The notes below the pieces were generated by a model. The model was not told where the DNA came from. It worked only from the letters and a program-made list of their open reading frames with translations, and did not search any database. Below, piece by piece: positions 35,883 to 44,676 of a DNA stretch of 64,000 nt. Made by a program: the position numbers and the translations under genes. Source of the DNA: Salipiger bermudensis (lineage in GTDB: Bacteria > Pseudomonadota > Alphaproteobacteria > Rhodobacterales > Rhodobacteraceae); assembly GCF_019801965.1 (NCBI RefSeq), contig NZ_JAHVIA010000001.1, forward strand, positions 186,001 through 250,000, read 5' to 3'. Numbering within the stretch: the stretch's first letter is position 1; each line of letters begins with the position of its first letter.

Positions 35883-35913
35883 AAAAGCCCGTCCAGATCG
35901 GACGGGCTTTTTT
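35883..35913 (+). terminator. Rho-independent terminator of the bzt operon
   Basis: AAAAGCCCGTCC and GGACGGGCTTTT form a 12-bp stem with a 5-nt loop AGATC, and the T-run extends to six residues. It is 32 bp after the bztD stop. Confidence 0.9.
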
Positions 35914-35934
35914 CGTGCCCGGCGTTCCCGGGTG

Positions 35935-35987
35935 CCCAAGAATTTTAGCTAAAATTCTTGGGCCAAGATTTTTCGTACGAAAAATCT
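35935..35987. repeat. AT-rich double palindrome, copy 1
   Basis: Two adjacent perfect palindromes. Type A at 35935-35962 has arms CCCAAGAATTTTAG and CTAAAATTCTTGGG. Type B at 35966-35987 has arms AGATTTTTCGT and ACGAAAAATCT. Both lie between the convergent terminators of bztD and rpmD. The same A and B arms occur in the rpoB-rpoC gap at 58910-58967. Confidence 0.85.
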
Positions 35988-36006
35988 ACCGCCTCCCCAA
36001 AACGAA

Positions 36007-36038
36007 ACACGCCCCGGAGAAGACTCTCCGGGGCGTGT
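36007..36038 (-). terminator. Terminator of the rpmC-rpmD ribosomal protein unit
   Basis: ACACGCCCCGGAGA (36007-36020) and TCTCCGGGGCGTGT (36025-36038) form a 14-bp stem with an AGAC loop. On the minus strand it is followed by a T-rich tail (TTTCGTTTT), 26 bp after the rpmD stop. Confidence 0.88.
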
Positions 36039-36063
36039 CTCAATGCTGTAGACGCGGGAGGCG

Positions 36064-36252
36064 TCAGCCGCGCTCTTCGATGATCTCGACGAGGTGCGGG
36101 ATCTTCGCGACCATGCCGCGCACCGAGGGGGTGTCCTCGAGCTCGCGGGTCTTGTGCATCTTGTTCAGGCCCAGACCGATGAGGGTCTTGCGCTGGACTT
36201 CGGGGCGGCGGATCGGCGAGCCGATCTGCTTCACGACGATGGTTTTAGCCAT
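36064..36252 (-). CDS. rpmD: Ribosomal protein L30
   Basis: 62 residues, the usual bacterial L30 length; [20 protein letters not shown] and [20 protein letters not shown] are diagnostic. A component of the large subunit. It follows rpsE by 5 bp. In most bacteria rplO and secY come next, but here a strong terminator and a convergent amino acid transporter operon follow, so L30 ends this ribosomal transcription unit. Confidence 0.96.
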   Translation of the reverse strand: MAKTIVVKQIGSPIRRPEVQRKTLIGLGLNKMHKTRELEDTPSVRGMVAKIPHLVEIIEERG

Positions 36253-36257
36253 GGATC

Positions 36258-36836
36258 TCAGGCCTCCTCAGCGACTTGGCTCGACTCGGCCGGCGCGTCG
36301 TCGCGCTTGGGCAGAATGTCGGCCACTTTCTTGCCGCGACGCTGGGCGACGTTGCGCGGCGACTGCTCGCGCTCGAGGCCGGCCAGGGTGGCGCGGATCA
36401 TGTTGTAGGGGTTCTGCGAGCCGATCGACTTGGCGACCACGTCGTGCACGCCCAGCATCTCGAACACGGCACGCATCGGACCACCGGCGATGATACCGGT
36501 ACCTTGCGGTGCGGTGCGCATCACAACACGGCCAGCGCCGTGGCGGCCTTCGATATCGTGGTGCAGAGTGCGGCCTTCGCGCAGCGGCACGCGGATCATC
36601 TTGCGCTTGGCTTGCTCGGTGGCCTTGCGGATGGCCTCGGGGACCTCCTTGGCCTTGCCCTTGCCAAAGCCGACGCGGCCCTTTTGGTCGCCGACGACGA
36701 CGAGCGCGGCGAAGCCGAAGCGCTTACCGCCCTTCACGGTCTTGGACACACGGTTGATCGCAACGAGGCGATCGGCGAATTCCGGGGCTTCCTCGCGTTC
36801 GCGACGGTTCCCGCGGCGGTTCTCACGTTCTGCCAT
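36258..36836 (-). CDS. rpsE: Ribosomal protein S5
   Basis: 192 residues. The S5 double-stranded-RNA-binding domain ([38 protein letters not shown]) is followed by the S5 C-terminal domain ([21 protein letters not shown]). A short Arg/Glu-rich N-terminal extension and an acidic C-terminal tail are common in the alphaproteobacteria. It binds the small-subunit decoding and mRNA-entry region. A 186-bp gap with two hairpins separates it from rplR. Confidence 0.96.
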   Translation of the reverse strand: MAERENRRGNRREREEAPEFADRLVAINRVSKTVKGGKRFGFAALVVVGDQKGRVGFGKGKAKEVPEAIRKATEQAKRKMIRVPLREGRTLHHDIEGRHGAGRVVMRTAPQGTGIIAGGPMRAVFEMLGVHDVVAKSIGSQNPYNMIRATLAGLEREQSPRNVAQRRGKKVADILPKRDDAPAESSQVAEEA

Positions 36837-36960
36837 CAGGCATTCCTTTGTTCAGGGTCGGCGCGCTACGGTCGTCTGACCGGAGCCACCGGGTTGAGGC
36901 AATCCAGGTGAGGCGCAGAAGGCGTCTCCCGGATCATCGAGGCGTTTCCGCCTACAAGAA

Positions 36961-37014
36961 CGGGGCAACCGAGGCTGCCCCGAAAGGGATCGCCGGGCGG
37001 GGACAGGCCCCGCC
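36961..37014 (-). other. Two stem-loops between rplR and rpsE
   Basis: CGGGGCA (36961-36967) pairs with TGCCCCG (36976-36982), and GGCGGGG (36996-37002) with CCCCGCC (37008-37014). They lie directly after the rplR stop in an unusually long 186-bp gap. The first is followed on the minus strand by TTCTTGT, so partial termination or mRNA processing is possible. Confidence 0.5.
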
Positions 37015-37022
37015 GCGACAGA

Positions 37023-37382
37023 TCAGATCTTCAGGCCACCCTCGCGGGCTGCGTCGGCCAGAGCCTTGACGCGACCGTGATAGAGGAAGCCGCCACGGTC
37101 GAAATAGGCTTCTTCCACACCGGCGGCCTTGGCACGCTCGGCGATCAGGGCGCCCACTTTCTGGGCCGCTTCCACGTTGCCCTTGCCGACCACGCCCAGG
37201 TCCTTCTCCATCGAGGAGGCCGAGGCGAGGGTCACACCGCGAACGTCGTCGATCAGCTGGACGCTGATGTTCTTGTTCGAACGGTGCACCGACAGGCGCA
37301 CGCGGCCGGCGTTGACCTTGCGAAGCTTGTTCCGGACGCGCAGGCGGCGCTTCTGGAACAGTTGCAGTTTGCTGTTTGCCAT
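37023..37382 (-). CDS. rplR: Ribosomal protein L18
   Basis: 119 residues, typical L18: an Arg-rich N-terminal region ([20 protein letters not shown]), [17 protein letters not shown] and the C-terminal [25 protein letters not shown]. It binds 5S rRNA in the central protuberance of the large subunit. It follows rplF by 11 bp. Confidence 0.96.
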   Translation of the reverse strand: MANSKLQLFQKRRLRVRNKLRKVNAGRVRLSVHRSNKNISVQLIDDVRGVTLASASSMEKDLGVVGKGNVEAAQKVGALIAERAKAAGVEEAYFDRGGFLYHGRVKALADAAREGGLKI

Positions 37383-37393
37383 TGTCCGCGTCC

Positions 37394-37927
37394 TTACTTC
37401 TTCTTGCCTTCCTTGGCGAAGATGTACTCACCTTTGTAGCGAATACCCTTCCCCTTGTACGGCTCCGGACGGCGCCAGTCGCGGATGTTTGCCGCAACCT
37501 GACCGACCTCTTGGGCGTTGTGGCCCTCGACGATGATTTCCGTCGGCTTCGGCGTAGTGACCGTGATGCCCTGCGGAATGTCGAAGTTCACATCGTGGCT
37601 GTAGCCCAGGTTCAGCTTCAGGGTCGAACCCTGGACCTGAGCGCGGTAACCCACGCCCTGGATCTCGAGCTCTTTCTTGAAGGTGTTCTGGACGCCGTAG
37701 ACCATGTTCGCAACGACGGTCCGGGACATGCCCCACTGCTGACGGGCGCGCTTGGAATTGCCGCGCGGCGTCACGGTGATGGTGTTGTCCTCGACCGCGA
37801 TGGTCACGTCGTCGGTGGCGGTGAAGGTCTGGGCGCCTTTCGGGCCCTTCACTTCAACGGTCTGGCCGCTGACGGATGCGGAAACACCCGAGGGCAGCTC
37901 GACCGGCTTTTTCCCAATACGAGACAT
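37394..37927 (-). CDS. rplF: Ribosomal protein L6
   Basis: 177 residues, exactly the common L6 length. [20 protein letters not shown] is the standard start, so 37927 is used rather than an upstream Met. The C-terminal signature [20 protein letters not shown] is present. It binds 23S rRNA near the factor-binding site. It lies 10 bp after rpsH. Confidence 0.96.
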   Translation of the reverse strand: MSRIGKKPVELPSGVSASVSGQTVEVKGPKGAQTFTATDDVTIAVEDNTITVTPRGNSKRARQQWGMSRTVVANMVYGVQNTFKKELEIQGVGYRAQVQGSTLKLNLGYSHDVNFDIPQGITVTTPKPTEIIVEGHNAQEVGQVAANIRDWRRPEPYKGKGIRYKGEYIFAKEGKKK

Positions 37928-37937
37928 GCGTCCCTCC

Positions 37938-38330
37938 TTAGAATACCGTGCAGAGCACCTCGCCGCCGACATTGGCAGCGCGGGCGTTTGCGTCCGACAT
38001 CACGCCCTTCGGCGTGCTGACAATCGACACACCCAGGCCCTGACGGACCGAGGGGATGTCCTTCACACCCATGTACACGCGACGGCCGGGCTTGGAGACC
38101 CGCTGCAGTTCGCGGATGACCGGGGTGCCATCGTAGTACTTGAGGCTGATCTCGAGCGTCGGGTGACCGTTCTTGTCGGTCCCGGACTCGTAGCCGCGGA
38201 TGTAGCCTTCGTCCGCCAGCACGTCGAGAACCCAGCCGCGCAGCTTCGAGGCGGGGGTCGACACGACCGACTTGCCGCGAAGCTGGGCGTTGCGGATACG
38301 GGTGAGCATATCGCCGATAGGATCGTTCAT
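37938..38330 (-). CDS. rpsH: Ribosomal protein S8
   Basis: 130 residues. Start [20 protein letters not shown] and C-terminal [31 protein letters not shown] are diagnostic. It binds 16S rRNA helix 21 and in other bacteria represses the spc operon; no leader target could be identified here. It follows rpsN by 12 bp. Confidence 0.96.
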   Translation of the reverse strand: MNDPIGDMLTRIRNAQLRGKSVVSTPASKLRGWVLDVLADEGYIRGYESGTDKNGHPTLEISLKYYDGTPVIRELQRVSKPGRRVYMGVKDIPSVRQGLGVSIVSTPKGVMSDANARAANVGGEVLCTVF

Positions 38331-38342
38331 CTCATACCCTCC

Positions 38343-38648
38343 TTACCAGCTCGATTTCACGACACCGGGAAGCTGGCCGTTCGAGCCGAGGTCGCGCAGG
38401 GCGATACGGCTGATCTTGAGCTTGCGGTAGTAGGCGTGGGGACGGCCCGTCAGTTGGCAACGGTTGTGCAGACGGGTCGGCGAGGAATTGCGCGGCAGTT
38501 TCGCCAGCTTCAGGCGGGCCTTGAAGCGCTCTTCCATCGGTTTGCTTTCGTCGTTCGCGATCTCTTTGAGCTCAGCGCGCTTGGCGGCGTACTTCTCCAC
38601 CAGCGCCTGGCGCTTCTTTTCGCGTTCGATCATGGATTTTTTGGCCAT
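38343..38648 (-). CDS. rpsN: Ribosomal protein S14
   Basis: 101 residues, the long zinc-free (C-minus) form: [20 protein letters not shown] and [20 protein letters not shown], where the zinc-binding CxxC pairs of the short form are absent. This form is normal for proteobacteria. It is part of the small-subunit head and is 11 bp after rplE. Confidence 0.96.
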   Translation of the reverse strand: MAKKSMIEREKKRQALVEKYAAKRAELKEIANDESKPMEERFKARLKLAKLPRNSSPTRLHNRCQLTGRPHAYYRKLKISRIALRDLGSNGQLPGVVKSSW

Positions 38649-38659
38649 GTGTTCGCTCC

Positions 38660-39220
38660 TCAGGCGTTGAAGGGCATGTTGAAATGCTTCAACAGCGCCT
38701 TGGCTTCCGCGTCGGTTGCCGCGGTGGTGGTGATGATGACGTCGATGCCCCAGACCTCGTCGACCTTGTCGAACTCGATCTCCGGGAACACGATGTGCTC
38801 CTTGATGCCCATGGCGAAGTTGCCACGGCCGTCGAACGACGGTTTCACGCCGCGGAAGTCGCGGATGCGGGGCATCGCGATGTTCACCAGGCGGTCAAGG
38901 AAATCGTACATACGGTCACCACGCAGGGTCACCTTGGCACCCAGCGGCATGTCCTCACGAACGCGGAAGCCGGCGATCGACTTCTTGGCTTTCGTGGTGA
39001 CGGCCATCTGGCCGGCGATCTTGGTCAGGTCTTCCTGAGCCGATTTCGCCTTCTTGGAGTCGCGCACGGCCTCGGCACCGCAGCCGATGTTCAGGACGAT
39101 CTTGTCCAGACGCGGGATCTGCATGTCGTTGGTGTAGCCGAACTCTTCTTTGAGAGCGGCCTTGATCGTGTCGCGGAACTGCGTCTTGAGACGCGGGGTA
39201 TAGGTCGCGGTATCAAGCAT
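38660..39220 (-). CDS. rplE: Ribosomal protein L5
   Basis: 186 residues; [22 protein letters not shown] and [28 protein letters not shown] are diagnostic. It binds 5S rRNA and contacts the small subunit and P-site tRNA. Its start overlaps the rplX 3' end by 8 bp, implying translational coupling. Confidence 0.96.
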   Translation of the reverse strand: MLDTATYTPRLKTQFRDTIKAALKEEFGYTNDMQIPRLDKIVLNIGCGAEAVRDSKKAKSAQEDLTKIAGQMAVTTKAKKSIAGFRVREDMPLGAKVTLRGDRMYDFLDRLVNIAMPRIRDFRGVKPSFDGRGNFAMGIKEHIVFPEIEFDKVDEVWGIDVIITTTAATDAEAKALLKHFNMPFNA

Positions 39221-39524
39221 CGATCACGTCCCCCGTGGTCTTGGCGTAACGGACCTTCTTGTCGCCTTCCATGCGGAAGCCAACGCGGGTCGGTTTGCCG
39301 TTGGCATCGACGATGGCGAGGTTCGACAGGTCGAGGGGCATCGCCTGCGGCAGACGGCCGCCCTGCGAGTCCTGCGACTGGCGGGTGTGACGGATCGCCA
39401 TGTTCACGCCGCCGACGATGGCCTTGCCAGCCTTCGGATCGACGGATTCGATGGTCCCGGTCTTGCCCTTGTCCTTGCCGGCAAGAACGATGACCTTGTC
39501 ACCTTTTTTCAGCTTGGCAGCCAT
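39213..39524 (-). CDS. rplX: Ribosomal protein L24
   Basis: 103 residues with the KOW motif at the start ([20 protein letters not shown]) and [20 protein letters not shown]. An early-assembly large-subunit protein. It overlaps rplN by 1 bp and rplE by 8 bp. Confidence 0.96.
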   Translation of the reverse strand: MAAKLKKGDKVIVLAGKDKGKTGTIESVDPKAGKAIVGGVNMAIRHTRQSQDSQGGRLPQAMPLDLSNLAIVDANGKPTRVGFRMEGDKKVRYAKTTGDVIDA

Positions 39525-39892
39525 CAGAGCACCTCCGGCGCGAGCGAGATGATCTTCATGAAGTTCTTCGCGCGCAGCTCGCGAACGACCGGCCCGAAGA
39601 TACGGGTGCCGACCGGCTCGCCCGCGTTGTTCAGGATGACGGCCGCGTTGCGGTCGAAGCGGATGGACGTGCCGTCTTCACGGCGGACTTCCTTGGCGGT
39701 GCGCACGACGACGGCCTTGCGGACGTCACCCTTCTTCACGCGGCCGCGCGGAATGGCCTCTTTCACCGAGACGACGATGATGTCGCCGACCGATGCGTAG
39801 CGGCGATGCGAGCCGCCGAGGACCTTGATGCACTGAACTTTCCGGGCACCGGAGTTGTCAGCGACATCCAGATTGGTCTGCATCTGGATCAT
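39524..39892 (-). CDS. rplN: Ribosomal protein L14
   Basis: 122 residues, invariant length. [20 protein letters not shown] and [21 protein letters not shown] are diagnostic. It forms an intersubunit bridge. A 75-bp gap separates it from rpsQ. Confidence 0.97.
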   Translation of the reverse strand: MIQMQTNLDVADNSGARKVQCIKVLGGSHRRYASVGDIIVVSVKEAIPRGRVKKGDVRKAVVVRTAKEVRREDGTSIRFDRNAAVILNNAGEPVGTRIFGPVVRELRAKNFMKIISLAPEVL

Positions 39893-39967
39893 GTGGTTTC
39901 TCCCGACCTTTGGGGGTTGTTCTAGGTCTACCCCCCAGGGTTTCGATCAAACTGGGCTGTGGGCGGA

Positions 39968-40198
39968 TTATTCCGCGATCACTTCCCAGCGCTTCGTCTT
40001 CGACTTCGGCGCGCATTCGATGATGCGGACGCTGTCGCCGACTGCGAACTTTTCCGCCTCGTCGTGAGCGCGGTACTTCTTCGACTTCTTGATGGTCTTC
40101 TGCAGCACGGGGTGCTTGAAGCGGCGGACCACCTGGACCGTGACGGTCTGAGCGTTGGCGGTGGAGGTCACGGTGCCTTGCAGGATACGCTTGGGCAT
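39968..40198 (-). CDS. rpsQ: Ribosomal protein S17
   Basis: 76 residues. [20 protein letters not shown] and [20 protein letters not shown] fit the OB-fold S17; an early 16S-rRNA-binding protein. It follows rpmC by 12 bp. Confidence 0.96.
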   Translation of the reverse strand: MPKRILQGTVTSTANAQTVTVQVVRRFKHPVLQKTIKKSKKYRAHDEAEKFAVGDSVRIIECAPKSKTKRWEVIAE

Positions 40199-40210
40199 GG
40201 GGTTAACTCC

Positions 40211-40417
40211 TTATTCCGCCGAAGCCGCGGCAGCGGCTTTCTGGTTCAGCACGGTCTTCACGCGCGCCACGTCACGACGGACCTGGCGGATGCGTGCGGT
40301 GTTTTCGATGGCTCCGGTGGCCTTCTGGAAGCGGAGGTTGAAGGCCTCCTTCTTCAGGGCCACGAGCTCGTCCCGGAGCTGGTCCGGGGTCTTCGAGCTA
40401 AGCTCTTTGGCGTCCAT
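40211..40417 (-). CDS. rpmC: Ribosomal protein L29
   Basis: 68 residues, two-helix L29: [26 protein letters not shown]-type start and [19 protein letters not shown]. It sits near the peptide exit tunnel. Usually rplP directly precedes rpmC; here about 2.4 kb with three other genes intervene, and a candidate promoter lies 90-115 bp upstream. Confidence 0.95.
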   Translation of the reverse strand: MDAKELSSKTPDQLRDELVALKKEAFNLRFQKATGAIENTARIRQVRRDVARVKTVLNQKAAAAASAE

Positions 40418-40504
40418 AGCGGTCGCTCCTTTGTTGCAACATCACCGGAGAGCCCCGTCGTTATGCGGGTCACCCTGATTCCCGGTGGAGGTGGATGAGC
40501 GCGC

Positions 40505-40533
40505 TCTATAGGCCGGGATCGCGCATAAGGCAA
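40505..40533 (-). promoter_or_regulatory. Candidate promoter of the rpmC-rpmD unit
   Basis: On the minus strand a TTGCCT -35 (40528-40533) and a TATAGA -10 (40505-40510) are separated by exactly 17 bp. It would give an about 80-nt leader to rpmC. This supports an independent spc-like transcription unit after the inserted genes. Confidence 0.6.
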
Positions 40534-40700
40534 GGGCTTTGGGGCCTGTTGCGCCCTGCCCGCCTCCCCCGCCTCCAATCCGCTGCCGGCTTCAGCCTCC
40601 ATCCCGTGGCTCCGACCCGCCTTGCGGCATCTCAAAGCGCTCACATTCCTGCGGCACTATATTATCCACACGGGGCGCCGCGCCCCGGAGGAGGATCCCT

Positions 40701-41078
40701 ATGTCGCGCCAGCAGATCATGTCCATCGCCACCGCGAGCCTGCTTGCGGCCTGCACCGCCAGCCCACAGCCGACACCCGGTTCGTCAAACCCGGATCTGC
40801 GCGGCCTGCCACTGCCCTCCGAGGTCCGCTCCGAACTTGCCGCCGAAATGGGCGCCCTTGCCACCCCGCAAGCCCGTCAGGCCTGCTCGGCGAGGGAGCT
40901 CGAATTCGCCGGCACCTCGATGCGCCTGATGGCGGTCCTCATGACCAGTGAGGAAACCCGTCCGTGGTCGCCCACAGAGACCGCCGCCGTCGAGACGTTG
41001 CAGAGCCGGTGGCAAAGCCTCGGCGGCGACGGCGTCACGATGTCGGAGCAATGCCTCTCGGCGATAGAACCGGTTTGA
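40701..41078 (+). CDS. Small predicted lipoprotein, function unknown
   Basis: 125 residues. The N-terminus MSRQQIMSIATASLLAACTA is a short lipoprotein signal with the lipobox LAAC at residues 15-18, so the mature protein begins with a lipidated Cys. The rest (PLPSEVRSELAAEMGALATP, CSARELEF, MSEQC) is a small soluble domain with two further cysteines that might pair. It is not recognised as any named family. GGAGGAGG lies just upstream of the ATG. It is one of three genes inserted between ribosomal genes rpmC and rplP, on the opposite strand to them. Confidence 0.75.
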   Translation: MSRQQIMSIATASLLAACTASPQPTPGSSNPDLRGLPLPSEVRSELAAEMGALATPQARQACSARELEFAGTSMRLMAVLMTSEETRPWSPTETAAVETLQSRWQSLGGDGVTMSEQCLSAIEPV

Positions 41079-41084
41079 GCGGGC

Positions 41085-41705
41085 TCACTCCCACTTGTAG
41101 TTGAAGCTCACCGAGATGCGCTCATCTTCCGCCGTGTTGGGCGGCACCTCGTGGCGCAGCCAGGATTCCCAGAGCAGGATGTCGCCCACCGCCGGCGCCT
41201 CGTAGACGAAGGTCTTGAGCTCCTCGCGGCAGCCCTTGCGGCGCGCCGGCGCGGCCATCATGAAGCCCAGCCGCGGGTCCTCGAGCTTCAGCGCCGAAGT
41301 GCCGTCGGGCATCGAGACATAGGTCGTCCCCGAGATCACCGAGTGCGGGTGGATATGCGAGCTGTGCGTCCCGCCCTCGGGCAGGATGTTGATCCAGATA
41401 TCCTCGACCACCAGCTTCTTGTTGCCGAGATCGAACTCGAGATCCTCGGCAAAGGCCGCGACATGCTTGTCGATCGCCTCGACCAGCGCCGCGAAGATCG
41501 GGAAGCGCCACGGCAGGTCGGTCAGCGAGGCATAGGAGGTGTAGCCCGGGTAGTTGTTTTCGTCGCACCATTCCTGCCCGGCCTCGTCATCCTCGGCGAT
41601 AGACCAGCAGGAGGCCTCCAGCTCGTCAAAATCGATGGCGGGCGCCTGCTCGGAGAGCGGGGCGCGGTACAGGCGGGTCGCGAAGAGGGAGCGGATCTGG
41701 GTCAT
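41085..41705 (-). CDS. TIGR02466-type putative 2-oxoglutarate/Fe(II)-dependent oxygenase
   Basis: 206 residues, the family's normal size. The double-stranded beta-helix pattern is visible: DIWINILPEGGTHSSHIHPH provides the metal-binding histidines, then ISGTTYVSMPDG, VGDILLWESWLRHEV with a distal His, and RISVSFNY with the Arg expected to bind 2-oxoglutarate. The substrate is unknown; relatives are small stand-alone oxygenases of uncertain function. The ATG at 41705 is chosen by family length. It is convergent with the lipoprotein gene and divergent from the lysozyme-like gene. Confidence 0.8.
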   Translation of the reverse strand: MTQIRSLFATRLYRAPLSEQAPAIDFDELEASCWSIAEDDEAGQEWCDENNYPGYTSYASLTDLPWRFPIFAALVEAIDKHVAAFAEDLEFDLGNKKLVVEDIWINILPEGGTHSSHIHPHSVISGTTYVSMPDGTSALKLEDPRLGFMMAAPARRKGCREELKTFVYEAPAVGDILLWESWLRHEVPPNTAEDERISVSFNYKWE

Positions 41706-41962
41706 GCCCCGCTCATAGCGCGAGTCGTGGAAACTGGCGAGAGGCAAGCTTTTGTTAAGAGCTCTGTGCGATGCTTCAAGACAGGTCCCAGATGCCACTC
41801 ACGGCCTGCAAACCGAGGCGTCGCCCTCCCGGCTTGCCTCTCGATGGCTCCATGTCTGCTGCGGCCGCTCTCTCGACGGCCGGGCGGCCAGAACGGCTCG
41901 GCCACCGCTCACGAACCCCTTCGCCGCCCCTCGGCGGCGAAGCAGGCCAATGACCTTGGCCG

Positions 41963-42778
41963 ATGAACCCGGACGAGGTCAAAATGGCCCTCCTGCGCGC
42001 GCTTCTGGCGCTATCGATCCTGATCGCCCCCCTGCCGGGTCTTGCCGCGGCATTTTTACCTCTGCAGGGGGGCGGACAACCGCTCCTGCAACAAAGGCAG
42101 TCACTCTTCGGGTCCTCCGCGCCGCGTCGAGAGCAGGAGAGCCCGGGGGACGGGCCCTCATCGTATGCGCCGGGGAGCACCTCCCGGAAGGCCGAGCTTG
42201 CAAGCCTCGGGCCGGCGAGCCTCTTTGCCGGTCGTCGCGCCGGCGGGCTCTTTGCCCCCGTCGCGCCCCGTGCCGTGCCCCTGCTGCTTGGCCCCCTCAC
42301 CGGCCCCGCTGCTCATCTGCGCAACATCATCGCGCTCGCGGAGGCCGGCCCCGCCGGCTATGACGCCGTGCAGCACGGCGCCCGCATTAGGCCACCCCGG
42401 GCGCCCACACGCCTGACTCTGGCGCAGATCTTCCAGTGGATCGCCGACACCCCCGGCCAGCCCCACGCCATCGGGCGCTACCAGTTCATCCCCGACACGC
42501 TGCGCCGGCTCGTCCACCGCGCCGGCCTGCCACGCAACACCCGGTTTTCGCCGCAGGTCCAGGACCGGCTCGCAGACCTGCTGCTGCTCGACGCCGGGCT
42601 GGGCGAGCTTCAGGCGGAAACCCTCACCCGTACGCAGTTCATGAACAACCTCGCGCAGATCTGGGCCGGCCTGCCGACCTCCAGCGGTCGCTCGCATTAC
42701 CACGGCTATGCCGGCAACAAGGCCACCATGAGCTGGGCGCGGTTCGAACGGGAAGTGTCTCGCGTGCTGCCGGACTAG
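41963..42778 (+). CDS. Exported lysozyme-like protein
   Basis: 271 residues (or 264 from an ATG at 41984 that gives a cleaner signal peptide, MALLRALLALSILIAPLPGL, then AAA). A proline/glycine-rich linker of about 90 residues precedes the C-terminal domain. There NIIALAEAGPAGYDAVQHGA carries a candidate catalytic Glu, and TPGQPHAIGRYQFIPDTLRR, NNLAQIWAGLP and YHGYAGNKATMSW match the lysozyme-like/transglycosylase fold. It probably cleaves peptidoglycan in the periplasm. It is next to ribosomal gene rplP on the other strand, with a terminator between them. Confidence 0.7.
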   Translation: MNPDEVKMALLRALLALSILIAPLPGLAAAFLPLQGGGQPLLQQRQSLFGSSAPRREQESPGDGPSSYAPGSTSRKAELASLGPASLFAGRRAGGLFAPVAPRAVPLLLGPLTGPAAHLRNIIALAEAGPAGYDAVQHGARIRPPRAPTRLTLAQIFQWIADTPGQPHAIGRYQFIPDTLRRLVHRAGLPRNTRFSPQVQDRLADLLLLDAGLGELQAETLTRTQFMNNLAQIWAGLPTSSGRSHYHGYAGNKATMSWARFEREVSRVLPD

Positions 42779-42800
42779 CGTCCTCCCCCGCCTTGCGGGG

Positions 42801-42838
42801 CAAAAAGAAAAGACCCCCGCCAGTCGCCTGGCGGGGGG
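42801..42838 (-). terminator. Terminator of the rplB-rplP unit
   Basis: CCCCCGCCAG (42814-42823) and CTGGCGGGGG (42828-42837) form a 10-bp stem with a TCGC loop. On the minus strand it is followed by TCTTTTCTTTTTG (42801-42813). It lies 36 bp after the rplP stop. Confidence 0.9.
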
Positions 42839-42873
42839 CTCGATCTTGTTCTCAAGCGCGGAAGCGCCCGATC

Positions 42874-43287
42874 TTACCAGTCTTCGCGAACGACGACGCG
42901 GGTCTTGATCGGCAGCTTCATCGCGGCAAGGCGCAGAGCTTCGCGTGCGACATCTTCGGCAACGCCGTCGATCTCGAACATCACGCGGCCCGGCTTGACC
43001 TTGCAGGCCCAGTAATCGACCGAGCCCTTACCTTTACCCATCCGGACTTCGGTGGGCTTCGAGGTGACCGGGGTATCCGGGAAGATCCGGATCCAGACGC
43101 GACCCTGACGCTTCATGTGACGCGTCATGGCACGACGGGCTGCCTCGATCTGGCGCGCGGTGACGCGCTCGGGCTGAAGAGCCTTGAGACCGTAGTGACC
43201 AAAGTTCAGATCAGAGCCGCCCTTGGCTTCACCCTTGATCCGGCCCTTGAACATCTTGCGGAATTTTGTGCGTTTCGGTTGCAGCAT
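42874..43287 (-). CDS. rplP: Ribosomal protein L16
   Basis: 137 residues, standard for L16. [40 protein letters not shown] and [20 protein letters not shown] are diagnostic; it lines the A-site tRNA elbow region. It is 13 bp after rpsC. The following terminator makes it the last gene of its unit rather than being followed by rpmC. Confidence 0.97.
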   Translation of the reverse strand: MLQPKRTKFRKMFKGRIKGEAKGGSDLNFGHYGLKALQPERVTARQIEAARRAMTRHMKRQGRVWIRIFPDTPVTSKPTEVRMGKGKGSVDYWACKVKPGRVMFEIDGVAEDVAREALRLAAMKLPIKTRVVVREDW

Positions 43288-43300
43288 CAGTCAAACTCCC

Positions 43301-44011
43301 TCAGCGACGGCCGCCCATGGCGCCGCGCGGAGCCGGACCGTCCTGGATTTCCTGCGACTTGCGATCGCGGGCAGCCGGGTCGTGCTCCATGATCTCGCCT
43401 TTGAAGATCCAGACCTTGATCCCGATGATACCATAGGGGGTCGTGGCTTCGACGTGCGAGTAATCGATGTCGGCGCGCAGGGTGTGCAGCGGCACACGGC
43501 CTTCGCGATACCATTCGGTACGGGCGATCTCGGCACCGCCGAGACGACCAGCGACGTTCACACGGATGCCGAGGGCACCCATGCGCATGGCGTTCTGGAC
43601 CGCGCGCTTCATGGCACGGCGGAACGACACACGACGCTCGAGCTGCTGCGCGATGCTCTCACCCACGAGGCGGGCGTCAAGCTCGGGCTTGCGGACCTCG
43701 ACGATGTTGAGGTGCAGCTCGCTGTCGGTCATCTTCGCCAGCTTCTTGCGCAGGACTTCGATGTCCGCGCCTTTCTTGCCGATGATGACACCCGGGCGTG
43801 CGGTGTGAACGGTCACGCGGCACTTCTTGTGCGGACGCTCGATGATCACGCGCGCAACGCCGGCCTGCTTGCACTCTTCGTGGATGAACTCGCGGATCGC
43901 GATGTCTTCCAGAAGCAGGTCGCCGTAATCCTTGGTGTCAGCGTACCAACGGCTGTCCCAGGTGCGGTTGACCTGAAGACGCATGCCGATCGGATTGGTC
44001 TTGTTACCCAT
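43301..44011 (-). CDS. rpsC: Ribosomal protein S3
   Basis: 236 residues. [20 protein letters not shown], the KH domain ([20 protein letters not shown]) and the C-terminal domain with [20 protein letters not shown] are diagnostic. It lines the mRNA entry channel. It overlaps rplV by 1 bp. Confidence 0.97.
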   Translation of the reverse strand: MGNKTNPIGMRLQVNRTWDSRWYADTKDYGDLLLEDIAIREFIHEECKQAGVARVIIERPHKKCRVTVHTARPGVIIGKKGADIEVLRKKLAKMTDSELHLNIVEVRKPELDARLVGESIAQQLERRVSFRRAMKRAVQNAMRMGALGIRVNVAGRLGGAEIARTEWYREGRVPLHTLRADIDYSHVEATTPYGIIGIKVWIFKGEIMEHDPAARDRKSQEIQDGPAPRGAMGGRR

Positions 44012-44391
44012 TAGGCTTGCTCCTCGATCTGACGCACCTTGATGGTGAGTTCCGAGAACGGCTTGTTGATGCGGCCAAAGCGGCCACGGGCACGGGGACG
44101 ACCGCGCTTCATCACAAGGTTCTTGCCCACATAGGCCTCGGCGACGACGAGCTCGTCAACGTCCAGACCGTGGTTGTTCTCGGCGTTCGCGATAGCGGAC
44201 TGAAGGCACTTCTTCACGTCCACGGCGATCCGCTTCTTCGAGAAGGTCAGGTCCGTGAGGGCCTTTTCCACCTTCTTGCCACGGATCAGCGCGGCCACCA
44301 GGTTCAGCTTCTGCGGCGACGTACGCAGCATGCGCAGCTTCGCCATTGCCTCGTTGTCCGCCACGCGGCGGGGATTCTTATCCTTGCCCAT
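44011..44391 (-). CDS. rplV: Ribosomal protein L22
   Basis: 126 residues. [20 protein letters not shown] and [20 protein letters not shown] are typical; the loop containing [13 protein letters not shown] reaches into the peptide exit tunnel. It is 3 bp after rpsS and overlaps rpsC by 1 bp. Confidence 0.97.
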   Translation of the reverse strand: MGKDKNPRRVADNEAMAKLRMLRTSPQKLNLVAALIRGKKVEKALTDLTFSKKRIAVDVKKCLQSAIANAENNHGLDVDELVVAEAYVGKNLVMKRGRPRARGRFGRINKPFSELTIKVRQIEEQA

Positions 44392-44394
44392 GGC

Positions 44395-44673
44395 TTACTT
44401 CCTCTTGGCTTTCTTGTCGGCAGCGTGACCGTAATAGGTACGGGTCGGCGCGTATTCACCGAATTTCTGACCGATCATGTCTTCCGACACGTTGACCGGA
44501 ACATGCTTCTGGCCGTTGTAGACGCCAAACGTCAGACCCACGAACTGGGGCAGGATCGTCGAGCGGCGCGACCAGATTTTGATGACTTCGTTCTTGCCGC
44601 TTTCGCGTACCTTCTCGGCCTTCTTCAGGACGTAGGCATCAACGAAAGGGCCTTTCCAAACAGAGCGCGACAT
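44395..44673 (-). CDS. rpsS: Ribosomal protein S19
   Basis: 92 residues. [20 protein letters not shown] and [35 protein letters not shown]-like end are diagnostic. It lies in the small-subunit head and is 3 bp after rplB. Confidence 0.97.
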   Translation of the reverse strand: MSRSVWKGPFVDAYVLKKAEKVRESGKNEVIKIWSRRSTILPQFVGLTFGVYNGQKHVPVNVSEDMIGQKFGEYAPTRTYYGHAADKKAKRK

Positions 44674-44676
44674 GTG

